Position numbers and translations under genes: made by a program. From a virus, in the IMG/VR virus record IMGVR_UViG_3300045051_000065, positions 1 to 35,344 of that record: a stretch of DNA of 35,344 nucleotides; one strand, written 5' to 3'. Shown in pieces: positions 19,701 through 27,024 of this stretch. The first letter of the stretch is position 1, and every line of letters begins with the position of its first letter. Under the pieces are notes generated by a model. The model made no database searches. It saw only the letters and a list, made by a program, of their open reading frames with translations, and was not told where the DNA came from.

Positions 19701-21313
19701 TATTTAAATCATTTAATGATAATGGGCTTATTAAACCTCAACAGGATATGATTAGGCTATTCCCACTAGGAAATACTAATGAAAATAATGTTATTAATAA
19801 ACTTAAAGTACAGTTACAACAAAGTGTTTCTAAAAAGAATCTATCTGCTAAGGAGATTAATAAGTTTAATAATCATATACTAACTTATATTGGAAGTAAA
19901 ATACCTTTCTTTAGTTATGACCAGAAAGAATATATACTGAAGAAATTCCCACAAGAGTTTTCTAAAGCTAAGGAAAATCCTAAAGCTTCTGATTATAGGA
20001 TAATGAACTTTATTAACTTTATTCAGGACGATAACTTACCCTTTGGTAGATTAGAGTTTAATAATACAGGGGCTATGACCCCTGCCTTAAAAGATGATAT
20101 TAAAGATAGCTTCTATCAATTATTATCGTCAGAAGAGCCTAAATTAAGGGAATTTGCTGAGAAATTAGTTAAGTATGCTTTCTTTAAAGAAGGATTTATA
20201 TTTGGTCCTAAAACTTTTGCACACTTAATTCCCACTAAGTTTTATACAGAAACTGAAGTTGGTAGAGATATTAATAAATACTGGAATAATGTATTTACTG
20301 ATGAAAGTCTTGGTCTTGCTGAAATGGAAATTAATACTATAATTAGTCAGTTCATTAAAAATAATTGGAAGAATAGTAGTTATGTACCTATAGTTAAAAA
20401 TATTGAAGGTGAAAAAGATAATAAAGTTATTTATGATAAAACTGAGCCTATAGCTGTAGTTGCGACTATTAAAGATAAAGGGTTACATACTGGTAGCAGA
20501 TTTGTAGAATTTATTAAAGTACCAATTGTTCAGAAGTTTAAAAAGACTGAGTATGTACTTATGCAAAGGAATGTTAAAGAAGAAATAACTAATAAACAAG
20601 GTCTGCCAGTTAAAACAGTTTATACTCCAGTAGGTAAATTAGGTAAGAGTTCTTTCTTAAATGAAGTTGATATATTTGAATTAGAAAGTATGTTACCTGA
20701 GAATAATGTTACTTATGTAAAGAGGGATGTTGAGGAGATAATGGGAACTATCCCTGATGCAGTTGTAGAAGAAACTGAGTCTTTTGAAAGTGAAGAAATT
20801 GTATCTGGATTCCAAGGCTATAAAGGTGGGTTTGAGAATGCAGGTAAAGGCACTCCAGAAGGGGATGGTAAAGACAAAGCTATGAGACAGGTTGCTGATA
20901 GTGCTATTGTTGAATTAGCTAGTAACAAACCCTCCTCTTCAAAAACTACATTAGAAAATTTAGGACAGCCTAATTCAGATTCTAAGATTATAATGCTGGC
21001 AAGAAATGGTAGTTTGGCTGGGCAGCCTTTAAAAGCTATTACTAAGGAAGCTATTAATAGTGCAAGTGATTATGCTGAGTTTGTTGTTGGAGATATGCCT
21101 AATGTTGATAGCCAATTTATAGACTACTTGCAGGAAATAGGTGCTAAATTTACTATTTATCATACTGGAAATAGTCCAAGAATAAAGGTTTTGGAAAGTG
21201 GGGAAAAAGGAGTAACTTTGCAAAAAGAACAATTAAAAATGTCCCAAAAAGAGCAAGAAGAACAGGATAAATTAAGAAAAGAATGTAAACCTCGTGGAGG
21301 TAAAATAGAATAA
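10739..21313 (+). CDS. Giant virion RNA polymerase fused to ejection-type and zincin metallopeptidase modules (3524 aa)
   Basis: Modules read in order. Residues about 178-215 and 354-370 are Gly/Ala-rich hydrophobic stretches typical of internal ejection proteins. Residues about 380-800 are Lys/Glu-rich and probably coiled. Residues 1350-1354 are a zincin HEAFH motif, with an acidic EEELAE segment at about 1386-1391 that could supply the third metal ligand. Residues about 1400-3300 form a long polymerase-like region holding GSDFDVDKLY, with the metal-binding Asp triad DFDVD at 2632-2636, matching the signature of the crAss phage single-chain two-barrel RNA polymerase (phi14:2 gp66 type). The C-terminus (about 3355-3505) holds a further small alpha/beta domain. 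It is much longer than the 2180 residues I recall for gp66. The expected role is transcription of early phage genes after ejection into the host. Confidence 0.85.
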   Translation: MPDLFGNIKPDVTPTNTVADEYDAQFQWPTINNNINTKPQKENYSSGVNQFYESIPLEENIGQFFQPYGGVKPVDKKLTEFDLYDIPEGRAQAQSTGKLILNSLGQTATEATVGLVEGIGYLFNDDLLKSESGEKDFQNAWTETFGGIKDSINENVFPIYQTHKAQEGDFLDRLSDGTYWASSFPTVASTVSLMIPGMGSAALAGRIGKIVGLGGKELKLLQTIAGATTSRIAENTMEASQRFEQSHQQYLNQGLDDLEARRRAGNEAAKTWKYNSLMLGVDMLQYANILKPFGKFAEASKLGKFVDKAIQPLGEAAEEGYQFLAQEEATQKNPFGKEFFNERFADYLSNPEMQSSMFWGAAGGAVVGGTSKVWEKAANSIENYSSKKLSASSFANKESFDSVNQDLFTDIVSRNYAMDKLDRVSSDIDSFANDYINDEKYTPEEKEEVRTKAQGFKDQIEFIKAADNATQLDEKFRKNPDARKVFVLQQLEAKKTAEDITKLENKVNDYYSKLDTPYQPNRDIKEASHKLMALYAVKGQVKNSKLPKEQKQDLILKITNNIELQKQNIAKLKETKKDYTDQLLPNEPEIISDQIKLETKRFKHDNILQPELLKFAKAPIEEVKQKDEEIKQAKKATSKKVAEEEFDAKQTPEEVSDFVDEAVNTDPEIAASIFGKANKKANEEIPNKGVTPIPNPIEEITVPISPDRWDSGKGLFSKEKNEFAKFIEDKGSSPEIKTLSKIIKQSGSRSVLFQNIVNNSINPEFLQLVNDYFNREDKKTELTKEEEDLIKREAELANNPVDVNVEGEVVQAIPSTSDIRVEELPEVFHINARQYDTIPTDNLKVRKVTGDPLPFSNNFNWDLINKLPIGTTLTARIDPNHTVYVDGVPTKNSEVLPEQQLVSLFTTNNEEVGILFTQPKGKYSSLFPVWRKEVQEKGSKEFKIVQKYKGDIHTLQALENAPAARNTLNDISKSYGEELKLGYTKATNLGLHVEIPNTDLPNIVVANKSKSGQAVIMLPKGNGEFMAYPLVTKTVYQGESDSYENVKLEDNETFKKYLTLLKKLPTSEDLKHDLNEVDDLVSNKLIYYKKNNQGYYLFNPANIDEVSRNILKSIGVSISIKKGQEEGKPYYYNVGVPEELILNLEVQQYPDASNEKALLDFLGNMKLQIDGHKLNTPGYYDTVSKRTKTNLANDPVVNVSFFIQPTSNAKTLVEEGTDTFAQDEVTDLSDLISQAADKTSEINAQQDNIDKVVTTNINNIESTTTEAISSDFEDVPFRLGVKDEVYEPLNKLKEFKWLQTVLPNFEVRDLKTIQDEIYPLLEGLDANVYGAFKRGMIHLSENAKSGTVYHEAFHAVFWTALTPEERQKILKDAEKLYGISDTKLLEEELAENFIKYVESNEVLVPEGNFIQRWFKTLSRWLKTRLFNHSAVDNLYYRINQGKFASLKPNPDIKVTRLSSQMKPSIVEARANTLVANFSAAVDDYIKDKPEYLNQTREQVLKGLDFTSEGYSSPVHYFMKQAADRILNTLNDVRKRRGNDPGFKEWADKMNTFIKSSVIRIDNENVYGIIGTKALRKIADREGFKLTNNKLNYSVGISSEDDIDIEVETEQREGWQVDIKSTSGLVGLSNEVRKELSYLPVYNIVNGVKKFKTDDLGFRVYHDFNSVYATLKRELSDLFTEQRILDKLKELTYTIRPQYQNIYDKLTSELPVDKLFKTKFINDFAKTHAEFKMAVQKKDGKVRIYSSNGNTTINTIIKDWESNFYGKGYINPDGTINFEEIEPIVNKIKSAKTELDQVIIFIKEFDIDVDERLFKSKAFQEGVENFIYLPSDIIGGKNIFETNMSKVKLLAEIQSKYTMDMLESSFRNIEGKTVYSHILPGFVAKQLVNLKLDTQNWLDFYTTDIFYKESPFVKDIIKDKSKLDSLEWCMVDGSKYKNEQEGTSYVDFNDKQFASFGLNMFFNNSSKKLAWYQTPILSDSPEGVFIQMEKLTNTQALDKLYQVALQEKERALDVLNKDSKVKFYKDNYDKFYFLDLTLNDMTDLTESEIKEKIKTSLQDKFDKYWEFLNKNNVFDVSDNLGVTNEIIPAYKPEDKVLTDSQIKGVKEFAKNYFLNQVYASSQIITITTGDPAYYKNITDFYKRAKEIVSPTMQMDTNAVYTTEEGEVITPGETYKTLYTDDVELMGNIAAELFQAYESTGDVFYAQVAAQYGYSNHETKDENGKISNFVKTKDGIFPTKLVNVADAQTFISPRRYRNIAVGFGRWNSQLQNTYNRLVNQEALIPEDYQVIMNPYKPFVFGHIKLGHKVVPVQNKNSEYLLTPQLAKMSPTLQKVLNLMENNHVDSYSFSSVVKVGLNNAVTWEDIQQGKDVSDNIHTLFNSNYGLQQEVPEHYIDSEALFGTQIMKHIIANLDLAGDYNGITGKKLVENYQRLISKNLEESYVKAKEELGLSGSEIDYKKLSEILQKEVVSRGLGDDILEAVQINPLTGKLNLDLANPLHSDRNEKLINSIYKNRVTKQKIKGGSFVQASGIGFMENLNIKFKYDDNGTPTAIEEVECMLPWSSKKHFKPFMDDNGNIDIKKVPEPLLKMIGYRIPTEDKYSMLPLKVVDFLPAQTGGVVMLPMEITTLAGSDFDVDKLYIMMPEFEISKDKEDIRKITDDSLEGRNNKIIDLMWDVLTNENTFKQFIKPGGFAELANTANIIYLVSEKVGTYDEISKWSEDKISKEVDNLIKKQDIDLTSPLSNITMFNRNMTGKKLVGIEANHNANHSILQHTNIELAKPIIINGVPYQSLYQIYNNKQELISNNVAQRLAAVVDNAKDPNAFKVNLNTFTADVDALLTRLGVPIAESFALLKQPVIVELTRLYYLYGGDFNAEQKATKEMAKLLNIPVPNTSIINDIDVSFETLVTQLNKDNAKATEQKDIFVKFLLYKEKAKSVADLVRAMSSMNNGGGPTVADNETLVRKQSEILSDKNLTGVSELFTGDVYPLFKSFNDNGLIKPQQDMIRLFPLGNTNENNVINKLKVQLQQSVSKKNLSAKEINKFNNHILTYIGSKIPFFSYDQKEYILKKFPQEFSKAKENPKASDYRIMNFINFIQDDNLPFGRLEFNNTGAMTPALKDDIKDSFYQLLSSEEPKLREFAEKLVKYAFFKEGFIFGPKTFAHLIPTKFYTETEVGRDINKYWNNVFTDESLGLAEMEINTIISQFIKNNWKNSSYVPIVKNIEGEKDNKVIYDKTEPIAVVATIKDKGLHTGSRFVEFIKVPIVQKFKKTEYVLMQRNVKEEITNKQGLPVKTVYTPVGKLGKSSFLNEVDIFELESMLPENNVTYVKRDVEEIMGTIPDAVVEETESFESEEIVSGFQGYKGGFENAGKGTPEGDGKDKAMRQVADSAIVELASNKPSSSKTTLENLGQPNSDSKIIMLARNGSLAGQPLKAITKEAINSASDYAEFVVGDMPNVDSQFIDYLQEIGAKFTIYHTGNSPRIKVLESGEKGVTLQKEQLKMSQKEQEEQDKLRKECKPRGGKIE

Positions 21314-21330
21314 TTATAAAAAATAATATT

Positions 21331-21828
21331 ATGGCTTGGATTAGTAAAGAAATAGAAAGTTTATTAAATTTTCGTATAGCAGAGGAAGAAAAATCCTATA
21401 GAATTTATCTTGGTATGGCAGAATGGTTGGAAAATCAAGGCTATTCTGGAGCAGCAAAACTTTGGAAAAAATATTCTGAGGAAGAAAAGAAACATTCTGA
21501 GATTGTAAGAGAATATATTAGGGATTTGGATTTACAACCAGAACTTAGACCAATATTAGATGTAAAACAAGAGTTTTCAAGTCTTGAACAAATTATAAGA
21601 GATTCATTCACACATGAAATGTTAATTACGGATCAGTGTAATGAATTAACTAAAAAAGCAATGGAAGCTAATGATTTCATGACTATGGAATTAGGTATGT
21701 TTTTTGTCAAAGAACAAAGAGAAGAGATCCAAAAAATCACGTACCTCATTAATAGATTAGAATTATTTGGTACTTCTGAGGTTGCTTTGAGAATGTTAGA
21801 TGAGGAAATGAATGAATTAGCTGAATAA
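21331..21828 (+). CDS. Ferritin (non-haem, FtnA-like) with complete ferroxidase site (165 aa)
   Basis: The sequence matches bacterial ferritin along its whole length: a four-helix bundle followed by a short fifth helix, at the usual 165-170 residues. By recalled alignment to E. coli FtnA, all di-iron and third-site ligands are present: E19, E52, H55, E96, Q129, E128, E131 and E132, plus the conserved Tyr26. Segments such as EEKKHSEI, THEMLIT and KEQREE are diagnostic. Ferritins oxidise Fe(II) with oxygen or peroxide and store the mineral in a 24-subunit shell. The gene lies 17 bases after the polymerase stop, on the same strand, and its TAA sits one base before the next giant gene's ATG, so it is co-transcribed with virion genes. 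There is no signal peptide. A host-derived origin is likely; base composition matches its neighbours. Confidence 0.93.
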   Translation: MAWISKEIESLLNFRIAEEEKSYRIYLGMAEWLENQGYSGAAKLWKKYSEEEKKHSEIVREYIRDLDLQPELRPILDVKQEFSSLEQIIRDSFTHEMLITDQCNELTKKAMEANDFMTMELGMFFVKEQREEIQKITYLINRLELFGTSEVALRMLDEEMNELAE

Positions 21829-21829
21829 T

Positions 21830-24800
21830 ATGGCATATATCTGTCCAAATACTAAAAGCAAAATCTGGATTGAACACTCTGATGCCGTAGGTATGGTTAG
21901 GGATTACTTTACCTGGAATAGGAATGAAGGAAATCCACTATATCTTGCCTCTAATGGGGAGGAAAGTATTCTTTTTAATAAAATACTTGAACTTACAAAA
22001 GACAGAAAAAAAGCATTACAGTTAAAATCCCAAATATATTTTGATGAATTTAAAGAAAAGTTTCCAGATGTTAAAAAGGATGTTAATGGGGAACCTTTAT
22101 TTAATGAAATTAAAGAACTATTTACTAATAAACCAAAAGAAACTCTTCAATATCAATCTTTTAAAGGTAAAGAAGTGTTTTCATTATCAGAAGCTCCTAA
22201 CTTATATCAATCTTTTAAATTAATGGATGGTGCTAAGATTAGAAGTTATAATACTAAAAGTGCTATGGCCATTAAAAGAGTAATTGGACTTAATAAGTCT
22301 TCTACAGATTATAATTTTGATCTCAGACAGTCCTCCGATGGTAAATGGAGGATATATATAGTTAAACCTATTGTAGAGGGACAGCAATTAAACTTACAAT
22401 TTAATTTGGATAGTGAAGTAAAAAAATCTGTTATTCCTGAATTAGAGGGAAAACTTATTGATATTCTACAAAATAGTTATGGAATTTCTGTAAAAGAATA
22501 TGATTCATTAAAAGAAAGACTTGGTGTTGATGCTTTAGGTTTTACTGAACTATTTATTGGAGATGCTAAAATTGGTGTTAGGAAGTTTAGAGATAGAATG
22601 ACTTTACCAGAGGAAGCTTCTCACGTATTTGTAGCAATGTTGAAAGGCACTAAACTATATGATAGATTCTATAACTGGATGTCCAAGAATGACTACTATA
22701 AACAAGTTATAGGTTCTGAGTTAGAAAAATACTCAGAGTTATACGAAGATAATCAGGAAAAACTTATTGTTGAAGCAATGGGTAAATATCTTGCACAGAC
22801 TTTTATTACTCAGGAATTAGAACCTAAACAAGAGGTAAGATCATTATTACAGAGGATATGGGATTATATTAAAGCTTTAATATATAGATTCCCTGTAACT
22901 TCTATTGAGAAAGAGTTAAATATATTGACTAATGAAATAGTCAGTACAGTTGGTACTTCTGAATTTGTTGGGAGTAAAGAAAACATTCAACCTTTTAAAG
23001 CAGATAAAAGTTCTACCTTATATAGAATTACTGATAGTTTAGAAAATCAGAGACAAATTACACAGAAAACTTTAGAATCTGTTTTAAAGAGATTACAACT
23101 ATGGAGATCCAAGACAGGTTATGAGGAAGAAATTGAAAAGTATTCTAAGTTAGAAAATGAATTACTTGATAAAATAAGTGAGTCTAAGTACTTAGAGGGA
23201 ATTGGAGCCTATCTAAAGTCACTTACAGAGGAATCCAAGCAGTTTGAAGATGATATTGATCTTAGTGTTGATATATTTAAGAAGTGGGGTGAGAACTTTA
23301 ATGCTAAGAAAATTAAGAAAGCTTCTACTAGTTTGCGTAATATGAAGTTTATTATTGATGCAAACTTACATACTCTTGAAAACATTGTTGAAAACTTAAC
23401 TGAGGATGTCAGATATAATAGAGAACTTAAAGAAAGTTATGAAGCACTAATAAAAGAATCTGAAGCCTTATTCATACAGTTTACAAAGGCTGAGAAGGCT
23501 TATTATGACTTAGGTGGTATATTGGTATCAGAATTCTTAAAACCTCTTCTAGGGGACAGAAATAGCCAGGATCTACTTGATACCATTAATCTAAATAGAT
23601 CAGATAAAGATAAACTTAAATTCTTAAAACTTGAAGAAGCATTAAAAACTTCTGAGGGAGATATTAATTTAGTTACAAGATGGTTAGATGCTTTAGCTGA
23701 AACTCCCGATGATATATTGAAATTACTTGATATAGCTGTTAAGAACCAAAAGACTGAAGCTAATCAGAAGAGTTTAGATGATAGAAAGTATTTACTTGAT
23801 TTAGAAGCTGCTTTAAATGGTGCAGGTATTAAGAATACTGACTGGATGGCTGAATCGGTTAATGGTAAAATTACAGGTAATATAGTTACTGAATATGATT
23901 GGGGTAACTATGAGGAAACAGCTAATAAGTTTTTTTCTGAGTTAGATCAAGATATTAGGGAAAAGTTTGAAGTTGAAAATTATAATGAGTTTATAAATAA
24001 AGCTACTGAATTATCAGAAAAGTATGGGAAGGCTTATGATGTAGCTAGGTTTGATTATAAGAAGCAAAGAAAGGGTTTTTATATAAAGAATAGGTTATCA
24101 CAGGCTGAGGTTGAAGCAGTACTTAAAGATAAAGATAAACAATGGATTTATTTTAATACTAAAGTAGATGGTAGTGGTAGGATTTATATTCCCAGAAAGA
24201 AATCAGAAGCTTTTGCACAGATACAATCTAACTTACCACAGAAAACTTACTATGACGCTATACTTAAATTAAAATATGAGTTAGATCAAGCTGTACCAGA
24301 AAAGATGCAGCATCCTAGGAGGCTTCCACAGATAAGAAAGGATTGGGTAGAAAGGGTTAAATATGCAGCTAAGAATAGTAATAAAGAATCTTTTGTAAAT
24401 TTATTTACACAGATAAAAGATGTTTTTAAAACCCCAGAAGATGCTGATGATAGGGGAATTAAGTTTGGATTATCTAATGATGCCTCTAAACCAGTTAAAT
24501 TCTTACCTATATACTACTTAAAGAAGTTATCTAAAATGTCTGAATTATCTACAGATATTACCAGTACAATGACTATGTATAGTGCTATGTTAAGAGATTA
24601 CGCAGCTATGAGTGAAATTATAGATGTAATGGAACTTGCTAAGGATGTTGTAGGTAATAGGGAGGTTTATAGGACTGACTCCAGAGGTAATCTTATTATG
24701 GAGTCTATAAAGGGGAGCAAAGATAAATTCCTTCGTAATATTTCCAAACCCAAAGGATCTAGTTTAGTTGCTGATAGGTTAGAGGATTTCTACAATATGG

Positions 24801-26284
24801 TTATGTATGGGGAGTTTAAGAAAGATGAAGGTGCTTTTGGTAATATATTAGATGCTTTTAATCAATATGTATCTATTAATGGGTTAGGTTTTAACTTGTT
24901 TGCAGGTACAGCTAATATTATTGTAGGTAAAACTATGATCAGGATTGATGCTATAGCTAATGAATACTTTGGTGAAGGGGACTTGCTATGGGCAGATAAA
25001 ATGTACTTACAGGAATTACCATTAATATTAGACGGTATAGGAGCTTTAGATAATAAAGGTAGGATTGCAGGTAAACCCTCTAAAATAAACCTCTGGGGGG
25101 AAAGAAATGATGTATTTCAGGACTATAGAACTAATGCCAAAGAGTTAAATGCTGGCAGAAAGAACTTCTTTAGTAGGATGTTTAATTTGAGTACTATATT
25201 CTTTGTTAACCATGCTGGGGAGCATTACTTACAACTTAGAACTAGTTTAGCATTAAGTCATAATTACAGATACGATAAAGAAACTAATAAATTTGTATGG
25301 AAAGATGATTTTTATCATGAAATACATAAGTTAGATTTACAGCGTAGGCAAGAGATTAAAAACTTAGAAAGAAGGGATGAAAAGGGTAAATTAGTTTATA
25401 ATCCTACTAAAGAACAAATTGATCAGATTAACTCTAAGTATAAAGTACTATCAGATAAAGCTAAGGAAACTTTAGATAAATCATGGGCTACTATGACTAA
25501 TTATTATGATGCCCACGAAACAAAAGGTAATAAGTTAGTTTTAAAAGACGGATTTAAGGATAATATTAAAGATAGGCAAGCTTTTATAAATAAAACTAAT
25601 GCTTTGAATAAATCTTTTCATGGGATTTATAATGATATTGACAAGGCTGCTGCACAACAATATGCCTTATTTAGGTTAGTATGGCAGTTTAGAAAGTGGA
25701 TGTTACCTTATTGGAATAGGAGATATGGTAAAGGCCAATTTAATTATGAAAAGAATGAATATAATGAAGGATACTATAGAACAGTATTTAGGTTTATAGG
25801 GAACCTGATTAAAGAAGCTAAAACTGGTGAGTACTCTATTAGAAAGAATTGGGCTACATTATCCCCACAAGAAAAAGCTAATTTTAAAAGATCTATAGCT
25901 GAAATTGCACATTTACTTGGATATATAGCATTAGCAGCAATACTTACAGGTTTGGCTAAGGGTGGGGACGATGATGATTGGTTATTACAAATGTCAGCTT
26001 ATCAAGCTAGTAGGGCTATTACTGAAATTGGAGCTATGAGTCCATATTTACCAGTATCATTAAAAGAGTTTTTTAGAACAATAGATCAGCCTATGGCAGG
26101 TACTAACCAACTCAAGAATCTTACTAATTTATTTAGTCCTTGGGAATGGGGGGAAGAGATAGAAAGAGGTAGATATAAAGGTTATACTAAATTTGAAAGA
26201 ACTTTAATAAAAGCTACCCCTATAGCAGGACAATTAAAGGATATATCTAGTCCAGAAGAAAAGATGGTATTCTTTAATAGATAG
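21830..26284 (+). CDS. Giant virion-associated protein with degenerate zincin-like domain and hydrophobic C-terminus (1484 aa)
   Basis: The N-terminus (MAYICPN) leads to a zincin-like domain around residues 250-320 in which the motif reads EEASH (261-265), a Glu replacing the first His of HExxH. An EAMGKYLA segment near residue 315 could hold the third ligand. A Trp-containing helix follows (RIWDYIKALIYRF), like the one after the zincin of the preceding giant protein. Residues about 400-560 are Lys/Glu-rich and coiled. Near the C-terminus a hydrophobic segment (LGYIALAAILTGLA, about 1361-1374) may contact a membrane. The family is known in crAss-like and other gut phages as large virion cargo or ejection proteins. 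The stop is TAG, followed two codons later by an in-frame TGA. Confidence 0.65.
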   Translation: MAYICPNTKSKIWIEHSDAVGMVRDYFTWNRNEGNPLYLASNGEESILFNKILELTKDRKKALQLKSQIYFDEFKEKFPDVKKDVNGEPLFNEIKELFTNKPKETLQYQSFKGKEVFSLSEAPNLYQSFKLMDGAKIRSYNTKSAMAIKRVIGLNKSSTDYNFDLRQSSDGKWRIYIVKPIVEGQQLNLQFNLDSEVKKSVIPELEGKLIDILQNSYGISVKEYDSLKERLGVDALGFTELFIGDAKIGVRKFRDRMTLPEEASHVFVAMLKGTKLYDRFYNWMSKNDYYKQVIGSELEKYSELYEDNQEKLIVEAMGKYLAQTFITQELEPKQEVRSLLQRIWDYIKALIYRFPVTSIEKELNILTNEIVSTVGTSEFVGSKENIQPFKADKSSTLYRITDSLENQRQITQKTLESVLKRLQLWRSKTGYEEEIEKYSKLENELLDKISESKYLEGIGAYLKSLTEESKQFEDDIDLSVDIFKKWGENFNAKKIKKASTSLRNMKFIIDANLHTLENIVENLTEDVRYNRELKESYEALIKESEALFIQFTKAEKAYYDLGGILVSEFLKPLLGDRNSQDLLDTINLNRSDKDKLKFLKLEEALKTSEGDINLVTRWLDALAETPDDILKLLDIAVKNQKTEANQKSLDDRKYLLDLEAALNGAGIKNTDWMAESVNGKITGNIVTEYDWGNYEETANKFFSELDQDIREKFEVENYNEFINKATELSEKYGKAYDVARFDYKKQRKGFYIKNRLSQAEVEAVLKDKDKQWIYFNTKVDGSGRIYIPRKKSEAFAQIQSNLPQKTYYDAILKLKYELDQAVPEKMQHPRRLPQIRKDWVERVKYAAKNSNKESFVNLFTQIKDVFKTPEDADDRGIKFGLSNDASKPVKFLPIYYLKKLSKMSELSTDITSTMTMYSAMLRDYAAMSEIIDVMELAKDVVGNREVYRTDSRGNLIMESIKGSKDKFLRNISKPKGSSLVADRLEDFYNMVMYGEFKKDEGAFGNILDAFNQYVSINGLGFNLFAGTANIIVGKTMIRIDAIANEYFGEGDLLWADKMYLQELPLILDGIGALDNKGRIAGKPSKINLWGERNDVFQDYRTNAKELNAGRKNFFSRMFNLSTIFFVNHAGEHYLQLRTSLALSHNYRYDKETNKFVWKDDFYHEIHKLDLQRRQEIKNLERRDEKGKLVYNPTKEQIDQINSKYKVLSDKAKETLDKSWATMTNYYDAHETKGNKLVLKDGFKDNIKDRQAFINKTNALNKSFHGIYNDIDKAAAQQYALFRLVWQFRKWMLPYWNRRYGKGQFNYEKNEYNEGYYRTVFRFIGNLIKEAKTGEYSIRKNWATLSPQEKANFKRSIAEIAHLLGYIALAAILTGLAKGGDDDDWLLQMSAYQASRAITEIGAMSPYLPVSLKEFFRTIDQPMAGTNQLKNLTNLFSPWEWGEEIERGRYKGYTKFERTLIKATPIAGQLKDISSPEEKMVFFNR

Positions 26285-26331
26285 CCCTGAAATTTTTTAT
26301 ATGTTTTACATACCTGTTGCAAGTGAAATTA

Positions 26332-26358
26332 AAAAGGAGGATAGTTAGTCCTCCTTTT
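26332..26358. terminator. Bidirectional intrinsic terminator between converging operons
   Basis: A perfect 10-bp stem (aaaaggagga at 26332-26341 pairing with tcctcctttt at 26349-26358) closes a 7-base loop. Runs of T follow on the + strand and runs of A precede it, which become T on the - strand. It lies between the stop of the last + gene and the stop of the last - gene, the expected place for a shared terminator. Confidence 0.88.
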
Positions 26359-26362
26359 GTTG

Positions 26363-26788
26363 TTAATTTAATATAAGTTTATATTGTGGATAAACTCCAC
26401 CTTCAAATTTTTCATTCTTAATAAATTGTAAATTTCTATTTTGCATTAAATAATTTACAACTTCTTTTTGTAAACACTTATCCATGAAAATAAATTCAGC
26501 ATACTCTGAATGAAAAAAAATAGAATTTCTATACTTAGATTGTTTTGTTTTAGATAATTGCATTTCTTGATACATGGTATCAAAAACAGCATTAGCTTGA
26601 ATTTCTAAATTTTCATATCTATCCCAATATAGTCTACATTTAGAGAGGGAACAATAAATAATATCATCTTTAAAACTACCTACATTTATAACAACCTCAT
26701 CAGGAAGATTAATTTCTTCTACTGTTCCAACAAGGGTACCATATTCCTCAGAAACTACTCTATCGCCAATTTTAATTTTTCTATCCAT
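26363..26788 (-). CDS. Hypothetical protein with SH3-like N-terminal segment (141 aa)
   Basis: I do not recognise this protein. The first 45 residues (KIKIGDRVVSEEYGTLVG and following) read as a small all-beta barrel of the SH3/KOW kind, and the C-terminal 90 residues look mixed helix and strand with several aromatic residues. It is the last gene of the - strand block, 3 bases after the 67-residue gene upstream, and ends just before the shared terminator. The two probably share the promoter at 27025-27056. Function unknown. Confidence 0.6.
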   Translation of the reverse strand: MDRKIKIGDRVVSEEYGTLVGTVEEINLPDEVVINVGSFKDDIIYCSLSKCRLYWDRYENLEIQANAVFDTMYQEMQLSKTKQSKYRNSIFFHSEYAEFIFMDKCLQKEVVNYLMQNRNLQFIKNEKFEGGVYPQYKLILN

Positions 26789-26791
26789 AAT

Positions 26792-26995
26792 TTAGATCAT
26801 ATCAATTATTGCAAAATTTCCAACAACATCTACAATTTCTTCTGGCTCATTGTTTCCATGTGTATTAATTGTAGGATAACCTTGATTATTAAATTTTACC
26901 ACTTGTCCAACAATTAATTCAGAATCCTTATCAAAACATACTAAATCTCCTGGTTCTGGTTCATTACCTAAAACATCTAATTTCTTCTCTTCCAT
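26792..26995 (-). CDS. Small hypothetical protein, SH3-like beta barrel (67 aa)
   Basis: The chosen start is the internal ATG (MEEKKLD) at 26995, not the upstream in-frame ATG at 27082. A strong host-type promoter lies between the two, so the upstream start would be outside the transcript. The protein has a GDLVCFD segment and a GQVVKF strand, resembling the GD-x-V and G-x-V pattern of the following gene, so both may be small beta-barrel proteins. Function unknown. Confidence 0.6.
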   Translation of the reverse strand: MEEKKLDVLGNEPEPGDLVCFDKDSELIVGQVVKFNNQGYPTINTHGNNEPEEIVDVVGNFAIIDMI

Positions 26996-27024
26996 TTTTA
27001 TAATTTTATTTATTAATACTTTGA

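Noticed and set aside
26282-26292. Possible TAG recoding, as seen in some crAss-like phages
   Set aside because: All large genes are intact under the standard code, TAG also ends the gene at 32406, and reading TAG as Gln here would add only two residues before TGA.
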